From Oegoconia quadripuncta (Eukaryota > Arthropoda > Insecta > Lepidoptera > Autostichidae): a stretch of DNA of 64,000 nucleotides. The stretch lies in the NCBI GenBank assembly GCA_949316235.1, contig OX438748.1, positions 26,654,836 through 26,718,835 of the forward strand. The letters run 5' to 3'. How positions within the stretch are numbered: position 1 is the first letter of the stretch; each line of letters starts with the position of its first letter. Position numbers and translations under genes: made by a program. The notes beneath the pieces were generated by a model. That model did not search any database and was not told the DNA's origin. It was given only the letters and a program-made list of their open reading frames with translations. Positions 58,341 to 64,000 of this stretch are shown here, piece by piece.

Positions 58341-58910
58341 TATTTACAATAATTGCTGTACATGTCGTCCGTTCTGTTCAATACACAATGTGGCTCGTCT
58401 TTGTACGTGAGCACTCCCTCTCTGCAAAGTCTCTCTGTCGCTACGTATAACGGAAAAAGCTCTTTTAATACGTCGACGTAACAGCTGATCCGTGCGTATT
58501 AAATATCCGTCGTTACTGTAAACCAAGTCCTTCGCTCGTCCCCACACATGGAAATCAAGGGGAGTCAGATCTGGTGAACGAGGGGGCCAGGGCACGGGTC
58601 CGCCGCGGCCGATCCAGCGATCTCCAAATTCTTGGTTAAGATAGGTCCGCGCACGTAAAGAGTAATGCGCTGGACAACCATCGTGTTGGAAATAAAAGTT
58701 CCTCAGGAGTGCTAGAGGCACACGCTCCAACATTCGCGACACCTTTCTCTGCAGAAGCTCCACATACGTTTCACCGTTTAGCCGCTCTAGCCTCTAAGAA
58801 CACAGGCCCCAGTAGGTGGTCTCCCAATATCCACGCGCAAAGTGCGCACGTCTTCGCTAGTACACTGTCTCCGGAACACTGCACAGTAACTGACAGTCAA
58901 GCGAGCGGCC
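58341..58910 (-). mobile_element. Tc1/mariner-type transposase, broken C-terminal part
   Basis: The minus frame 58763-58344 reads LALLRNFYFQHDGCPAHYSL, then GDRWIGRGGPVPWPPRSPDL, then TPLDFHVWGRAKDLVYS, ending QQLL-stop. QHDGCPAHY holds the second catalytic Asp of the DDE/D triad and SPDLTPLDFHVWG the third acidic position, as in Tc1/mariner relatives. In a second frame upstream the strand reads AWILGDHLLGPVFLEARAAK, the block that precedes QHD, so a frameshift lies near 58780. The N-terminal DNA-binding region and first Asp are not found; the element is dead. No terminal inverted repeats were recognised. Confidence 0.8.
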
Positions 58911-59600
58911 AATGACCCTGTTACAGGCCAACGACTTATAGCACCAGCTGATTTATACCTCGCTTCATTGCGCGTTTGTAAGAACTAAATTTTGTGTTTT
59001 GACTTAAAATAATAGTTTATTAAACTGTTTTAACATAACGATCGTTATACTCACTATGTAGGTACTTATAACTACGTATTATGTAAACAAATCTAGGAAG
59101 TACATTTTAATCGATGACAACAAAATAATTTGGTAAGTAGGTAGGTATAGGTCCAACTAGGTATCGAGATAATCTGATAATGAATCCGGGAGTTGGATAG
59201 TGGAACTCTTAGATGGCTAGTGGCTGCTAGTTTGAGCTTATTTGATTTGTTTTGACAAGTTCAACACATTTCACTTGGTGACCAGGGTCTGATGATGGAA
59301 TAGGTAGATAGTAGAACTCTTCAACAGCGTAGTGTGCTTTGTCGACATTATATCGAACTAATACTTGATAGGTACCTACCTACCTAACTATTACACGCTT
59401 TTTTGAGCATTGAACTTTGTAGGTAATTCTGTTTCTGCGTTACTGACGAAAGTGTGATTATTCATTATGTATCTTAAATAACTTTATTGAAGTTAGGTAC
59501 CTACCTACTTTTAGTGCGTTAACTGATGAAAGCGTGTACCTACCTATTTTAGTTTTTTAAATATCCTCGAAACCCTCTTGGCACGTGTTTAGTAGTCACG
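58911..59600. other. unassigned, rich in TAGGTA/TACCTA words
   Basis: Frequent 'taggtaggta' and 'tacctaccta' runs (59128-59160, 59369-59390, 59496-59512). No unit with fixed period was found. Confidence 0.5.
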
Positions 59601-59680
59601 TTTACTTACATGGCCTGCATGGGGATCGAACCCTGTGCCCACCGAGTTACCGACTTACATAATCTAGTTAGGTACCTAGG
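59600..59680 (-). mobile_element. possible tRNA-like SINE head scrap
   Basis: 'ggggatcgaaccctgtgccc' + 'accgagttaccgac' has box B in reverse complement. No body from families A-D adjoins it, so it may be a fifth family or a tRNA pseudogene. Confidence 0.3.
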
Positions 59681-59929
59681 TACCTACCTACAACAATTTA
59701 TTCCTATTTAAACAGTTATTTGTCACAGTTTATTAGAAGGTAGGTATTTATTTACTCTAGGTTTTCGGAATCACACTTATGTATGTAACACAGCAATTCT
59801 TCTAATTAACAATTGCTAACGATAAGCTCCTGTAGCTTACCTACATGTCCGTTTTTTTGATGAACAAGAGGGTTCGTCTGTATACCTATGCAACAAAGTT
59901 TGACTTTATCACGCCGCAGTCAGAAGCAT

Positions 59930-60240
59930 TATCATTACATCTCAGTAGACGAAAACTTTCAGACGTTCCGAGTCTGCTGTATCCCGCGTGCATATCGCTC
60001 CCGAACAATGAAATGACTGGTAGTAGACAGACAAGATAGAGACAGAGCCACGCGCGGCGGCAGAGACAGAGAATTCGCGCGATCTGGCAATGTCGCCAAC
60101 CGCGGATTTTCTGTCTCTGTTTTTCTAATTGCTTTTATGTTATGCGCTCTCGTCATACAAGCAAGTTCTTTTTGATCGGTTGAAGGCTGCGGTGTGCGTG
60201 TGTGTGTAAACAATTCGTCCGCCTTCCAGTAAAGTAATGA
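59930..60240. other. GC-rich island with inverted 'CAGAGACAGA'
   Basis: 'gagccacgcgcggcggcaga' + 'gacagag' and 'ttctgtctctg' form an inverted pair across 60060-60121. CpG-dense against its surroundings, followed by a short (GT)n at 60196-60207. It may be a promoter or a repeat; no coding evidence. Confidence 0.3.
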
Positions 60241-60431
60241 ACAGGCAGGAAAGAAATAATATGTTTATGGTTAATTATTTTTAATGTTATTTTATTTTTA
60301 TTTTTCTTTTTTTATAACTATACTTTTTTTTTGAACCCTTTGGACTAGCACTATCATGTGTTGACGGGATCGGGGTTAATAAATTAGGACCTTATATATA
60401 AGATTTGTAATTAAATAATAAAAATAATAAT

Positions 60432-60615
60432 AAATAATAAAATATTATAAATGCGAAAGTTTATTTGCATGTTTGTTACCTCTTCACGCCTAAATGACTT
60501 GACAGATTTGGTTGTAATTTGGTTGGTAGACAGATTAGGACCTGGATTATCACATAGGCTACTTTTTATCCCAGAAAGTGACTGGTTCCTGTAGGATAAG
60601 TATTAGAGTGGGAAT
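60432..60615 (+). mobile_element. Helitron-like element, + copy
   Basis: 'aaaatattataaatgcgaaa' + 'gtttatttgcatg', 'acctcttcacgcctaaatga', 'agattaggacctggattatc' and 'gtgactggttcctgtaggat'. The 3' CTAG end is missing. Confidence 0.65.
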
Positions 60616-60689
60616 CCTTTTGATTCATAGATTAACGCAAGTGGTAGTGGAAGCACTACGATATATTATTATTATATATTGTGACTTTA

Positions 60690-60795
60690 AAGTATTTCTA
60701 CTAATAATACCTATCCTACAGGAAACAGTCACTTTTCCTGGATAAAAAGTAGACTATTTGTTAATCCAGATCCTACTCTGTCCTACAAAATACAT
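60690..60795 (-). mobile_element. inverted partial copy of the same Helitron-like element
   Basis: 'cctatcctacaggaaacagt' + 'cacttttcctggataaaaag' and 'taatccagatcct' mirror 60525-60600, so this pair forms a foldback with an 85-120-base loop. Confidence 0.7.
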
Positions 60796-60839
60796 GCATA
60801 TTATATTATTATTAGTTTTATTATCAGTAATTAAGTAGT

Positions 60840-60990
60840 TTCATTTTAAGTCAGTCATGAGGTCTGTAAATACGCTATAGTATTTTATTTGTCTGTAATA
60901 AAAACTCAATTACGTTGACATACCGTATTGCTTCGTGGCGTGGTTTTTAGGCGTAAAGAGTTATCAAATATATCCAAAAACACACACAAA
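60840..60990 (-). repeat. inverted copy of 54600-54780
   Basis: 'gtcatgaggtctgtaaatac', 'aactcaattacgttgacata' + 'ccgtattgctt' and 'gtggtttttaggcg' are the reverse complement of 54600-54770. Confidence 0.75.
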
Positions 60991-61318
60991 AATATTAGTT
61001 GGGATTGGAATTGAGTGGTCAGTACGACCTTCCCTCAAACCCAGACCTTCCCGTTTCTGACCGATACTTGAACCAATAGTAAGGCATTCCTAACCAATTC
61101 ATTACGGAAGGTCAAAACGAGGGTAACATTTGAGTACGTCCCGCTCGATTTGTTACCCAGAGCAGAAGAAAACCAGAAATCTCGTTATTAATTCTGGATA
61201 TTTAGGCTGAAACTTTCTTTCAATTTCGTTTAACTTGCGTGTTTGTCGCGTGATGTTTAAAATGTTCTGTAAGTTTCATTAAACTCAATGATAAATTGTG
61301 AAATCCGAAATATCTTTG
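60991..61318. other. unassigned sequence
   Basis: No recognised exon or repeat family. Confidence 0.5.
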
Positions 61319-61560
61319 ACGACCGATTGGTGTAGTGGATAGTGACCCTATCAGCGAAACCAACGGTTGCGGGTTCGAATCCCGCGAGGGGTAAATGTTT
61401 GTGTGATGAATACGAACATTTATTCCCGAATCTTGGATGTTTATATAAATATTTATGTATGTTTATCCGTTATCTAGTATCCATAGCACAAGCTTTGCTT
61501 AGTTTGGGTCTGGATGATTGGTGTAAGTGTCCGAAATATTATATTATTAAATATTATATA
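61319..61560 (+). mobile_element. SINE family C copy, complete
   Basis: The head 'acgaccgattggtgtagtgg' + 'atagtgaccctatcag', box B 'gggttcgaatcccgcgaggg', and 'ggtgtaagtgtccgaaatat' at the end. This is the best-preserved copy of the family. Confidence 0.85.
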
Positions 61561-61585
61561 TTATCTTTATAATTGATTTTAATGT

Positions 61586-61685
61586 GACGACCAGTTTGGT
61601 GTTGTGATTAGAAATCCTGACTGCTATACTAAAAGATCGCGGGTCCAAATCCCGCTTGGCAGTATAATGAATACGGACCTGCTTC
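61586..61685 (+). mobile_element. SINE family A head fragment
   Basis: 'gacgaccagtttggtgttgt' + 'gattagaaatcctgactgct' and a box B with one change ('gggtccaaatcccgc'). It sits 25 bases after the family C copy and the body is lost. Confidence 0.75.
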
Positions 61686-61754
61686 TTATTAAATTCGACT
61701 CAGCGGATTCTTCCAAGCGTGGAGGATAATAGGTAATCAAAGTCACTCACGTTT

Positions 61755-61920
61755 GTTGATGTGTTAAGTGGTGGTCCGTCTCCTGTGACGGCTGGTAGCG
61801 ATATGAATATTCATTTGTTCCAGACCTATCATTACTGTAAACGTCAAACGTCAAACCAACGCCACCAGGTTCACTTCTTGTAGGAAACCGCTTATTATGG
61901 TAGTTATATGTTAAATGTGC
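61755..61920 (+). repeat. interspersed repeat shared with 31310-31470
   Basis: 'gtggtggtccgtctcctgtg' + 'acggctggtag', 'aacgccaccaggttcact' and 'cgcttattatggtagttat'. An 88-codon minus frame across it is not taken as a gene. Confidence 0.45.
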
Positions 61921-62345
61921 CCACATTCGCATGACGTACACACTTTCGTCTCCCGGGGTGGGACGGAAGAGCAGCGCCCAGCTCTTGGAGCTGACCATAA
62001 TTAACGTGACCATTTATTTTTTCCCTCGAAGCGGGACAATCACAGTAACAGGTAACGGTGTGAAATTAAATTATGTCTGTATGTGTACAAGTATAAATTT
62101 ATGACATTTCCCGTTGTATTAGCTGTATGAGTACTTCCACAAAACGAGCTTCAGTGATTTTTTGCGTCCCGGCTATTCTATTCGGGACAACGGGACCAAT
62201 TACATAAAACCGGGACTGTCCCGTTGAAAACGGGACGTATGGTCACGATAACCATAACGCTGAGTCCCACTCCTCTTAGCCACAGTGGCACACAAAAATG
62301 TTGCATTTGTCTTTATGTTTTGTAGTTTGTTCTATTTATGTTTTA
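61921..62345 (+). repeat. repeat block with 'gggac' words and family F copy 2
   Basis: 62140-62235 has 'cgtcccggctattctattcg' and 'accgggactgtcccgttgaa', GC-rich short inverted words similar to 20905-20960. 62255-62345 repeats family F ('gctgagtcccactcctctta' + 'gccacagtggcacac'). Confidence 0.45.
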
Positions 62346-62679
62346 CATATTCAGTTTATTTTGTATGTTTAGTGTGTGTACCTATTTGTGGTGACAAACT
62401 ATTTACTTTCTTTTCTTTACTTATGTACACGATTTAGAAATTCAACTCTATTTCAATAAGCATAGAGGAAATAAAATTCAAATAGGAGCTCGAAATTTGT
62501 ATCGGCACGTGCCTCGTTGAACACAGCTCGAAGATACGCAAACATAGTGCGCGGTCCCATTGCAATCAGACCGTGTGTGTATCTAGTCTATACCCCCACG
62601 GTAACAGTTTACTAAGAATATAGGCTGATGTGGTATAATATCACCATAAACCTTTGTTACTCGACTACCCAAGGAAGAA
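62346..62679. other. unassigned sequence
   Basis: No recognised exon or repeat family. Confidence 0.5.
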
Positions 62680-62900
62680 GGGTAATGTTTTTCCAATGTA
62701 TGTACATATGTATGTACATATGTATGTATGGAGATTTCTATGTTACCTCCTGTAGCCTAAACGGCTTGACCGATTTCAAAGTGCATGGTGTCGTTGGATT
62801 CATCGTGAACCCAGGAGTGTCATGGGATACATTTTATGGCAAAAATAATCCAACAAGGAGCCCGTAAAATGTACAATATGCTGTCGGGTTTTTTGGTTTT
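62680..62900 (+). repeat. interspersed repeat family D, copy 3
   Basis: (TATG)n-like 'atgtatgtacatatgtatgt' at 62696-62730, then 'ctcctgtagcctaaacggct' + 'tgaccgatttcaaagtgcat' and 'tgtcgggttttttgg'. It is the longest family D copy. Confidence 0.65.
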
Positions 62901-62949
62901 TAAATTTACATTGTTATTTTATAATCAATTGCACTATTAGCATGACAGG

Positions 62950-63112
62950 TGCGATAAAATATACAACTATCCCACTCTCACACCTACGTTGCGCCCGACG
63001 AACGGTGTCCTGCTAAGAGGGCTGAATATGCGTTTGATCACCATCTCACCTGCAAGTGACGAATTGGCCGAAGATGAAGCAAGCGAATTCAGTAGATGCC
63101 TTCTCGCCCAGC
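62950..63112 (-). mobile_element. LINE remnant, minus strand
   Basis: 'tggccgaagatgaagcaagc' + 'gaattcagtagatgccttct' + 'cgccc' resembles the minus-strand end of the LINE at 39500-39545 ('ggtcgaagatgaagcaccga' ... 'gtagatgcctattcaccctg'). It abuts the A-tail of a SINE. Confidence 0.5.
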
Positions 63113-63308
63113 GCTTTTTTTTATTCACAACGGGTTGGTACTTGACCTCAATCACAGGATTCGACAAGATGGGGCGAAGGTGGCAGCATACTGACCCGGA
63201 AACCCCAACACATTTGGGGGACTGGCCATCTTATCTCTGACAACCGGAACACAGCAATGCTATTAATATTGCTGCTTGGCGGCAGATTTAGATAAGATGG
63301 TGGTACCT
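63113..63308 (-). mobile_element. SINE family B copy, head lost
   Basis: 'tttttttattcacaacgggt' + 'tggtacttgacctcaatcac' to 'gcagatttagataagatggt' + 'ggta'. It ends where an inverted second copy begins. Confidence 0.8.
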
Positions 63309-63313
63309 AGATA

Positions 63314-63411
63314 GGGTTTCCGGGTCAGTACACTACCACATTCAGCCTCATCTTCACTTAACATCAGGTGTGGTTGAGGTTAAGTGCTAAGCCGTTGTGC
63401 ATTAAAAAAAA
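63314..63411 (+). mobile_element. SINE family B 3' half, inverted relative to its neighbour
   Basis: 'gggtttccgggtcagtacac' to 'cgttgtgcattaaaaaaaat'. With 63113-63308 it makes a head-to-head pair able to fold over about 90 bases. Confidence 0.8.
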
Positions 63412-63430
63412 TTAATGTCTTCATTTTGTT

Positions 63431-63560
63431 ATTAGCCTTTTTGTCAGCCAGTCCCTCAATAAGTTAAGGGTGTCGGGTGAGCATGCTTTTTTGTGCGCTT
63501 TATCTTCACTTAACATCAGTTGTGATTGAGATCAACCGCAACCTGCCGTGCTTATAAAAA
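63431..63560 (+). mobile_element. SINE family B variant tail
   Basis: 'tgtcagccagtccctcaata' + 'agttaagggtg', 'cttcacttaacatcagttgt' and 'gtgcttataaaaaat'. Same subfamily as 6776-6893. Confidence 0.7.
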
Positions 63561-63775
63561 ATCGATGGAATAAAGAATACAATCCCAAATGCCATATCCA
63601 TAACACTTACTAACTTAGAACTATATAAATTGTCTTGCGTGTGTACACGTTTGCAGCGCACCGTTTGTTTGTGTAGAGCTAGTACAATTAACGACCGGAC
63701 TGAATATATTCGTAACGTGTCGGCAAAATAGATAAAATTATTGTTTTAATTTCGGCTATTTTCGAATCGTATAGG

Positions 63776-64000
63776 ATAAATAAATAAATAAATGAATAAA
63801 TACCCTTAGGGATATACACAGCGCCATCTAGTGGAACTAGATAGCAACTATAGCTTGTGTTGTGGATACCAGATGGTTGATATACTAAATAAATACATTT
63901 TTTTTGGCAATAAATACTTATTATAAATGAAAACATCCTTAACTCGGGTACACATGTTCGTATTCATCACACAAACATATGCCCCTAGCGGGATTCGAAC
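63776..64000 (-). mobile_element. SINE family A copy, cut by the window end
   Basis: From 'ataaataaataaatgaataa' to 'tgcccctagcgggattcgaa' at box B. The tRNA-like 5' head continues beyond 64000. Confidence 0.85.

Noticed and set aside
61319..61400. tRNA gene (box A and box B with 'ggttcgaatcc')
   Set aside because: The same sequence occurs in several copies continuing into a shared body and lacks a proper 3' acceptor stem, so it is a SINE head. The same holds for families A, B and D.

Overview
The window looks like nuclear DNA of an insect, most likely a moth or butterfly. It is AT-rich, has spliced exons with GT..AG borders, and is packed with short interspersed elements (SINEs), 5'-truncated non-LTR retrotransposons (LINEs), Helitron-like fragments ending in CTAG/CTAA, and foldback MITEs of kinds familiar from Lepidoptera. 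I see no bacterial-type operon, CRISPR array, rRNA gene or intact tRNA gene. The species cannot be named from the sequence alone.

The one host gene I can support is the 3' end of a Dscam-family cell-adhesion receptor on the + strand. Eight exons (518-718, 793-953, 2440-2632, 4653-4770, 5113-5267, 6025-6138, 19605-19682, 21869-21897) splice into one open frame with compatible phases throughout. In order they encode the end of one fibronectin type III (FN3) domain, a complete last FN3 domain, a transmembrane helix, and a cytoplasmic tail of about 125 residues carrying the EISPYA motif typical of Dscam tails. The frame ends at a TAA 18 bases upstream of an AATAAA signal. The gene starts before the window.

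Introns 2 to 7 of this gene (954-21868) are largely mobile-element debris. Intron 3 holds an inverted repeat of about 890 bp. Intron 6 (13.5 kb) carries four SINE families, three LINE remnants, a 380-bp MITE with 31-bp terminal inverted repeats, and two Helitron-like copies next to each other, the second ending 28 bases before the exon 7 acceptor. Intron 7 holds three palindromic MITE modules, two of them inside a perfect 60-bp inverted repeat.

From about 22 kb to 64 kb I find no convincing host exon. The stretch is a mosaic of SINEs (families A-D below), LINE C-termini (Jockey-like, RTE-like, and a family with TTTTGA/TTTGAC tails), LINE 3' tails, Helitron-like pieces, a hAT-like MITE with a near-perfect 8-bp target duplication, and a broken Tc1/mariner-type transposase. 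A degenerate satellite with a period of about 115 bp lies beside that transposase. Several nested insertions can be read as a relative history, including a SINE landing in a repeat whose empty site survives 11.6 kb away.

No new protein-coding system is visible. The most unusual signals are structural: the long intronic hairpin, the perfect nested inverted repeat, the 92-bp duplication flanking a SINE, the satellite next to the transposase, and the possible Helitron-supplied branch point of exon 7. Identities and copy counts were judged by eye.
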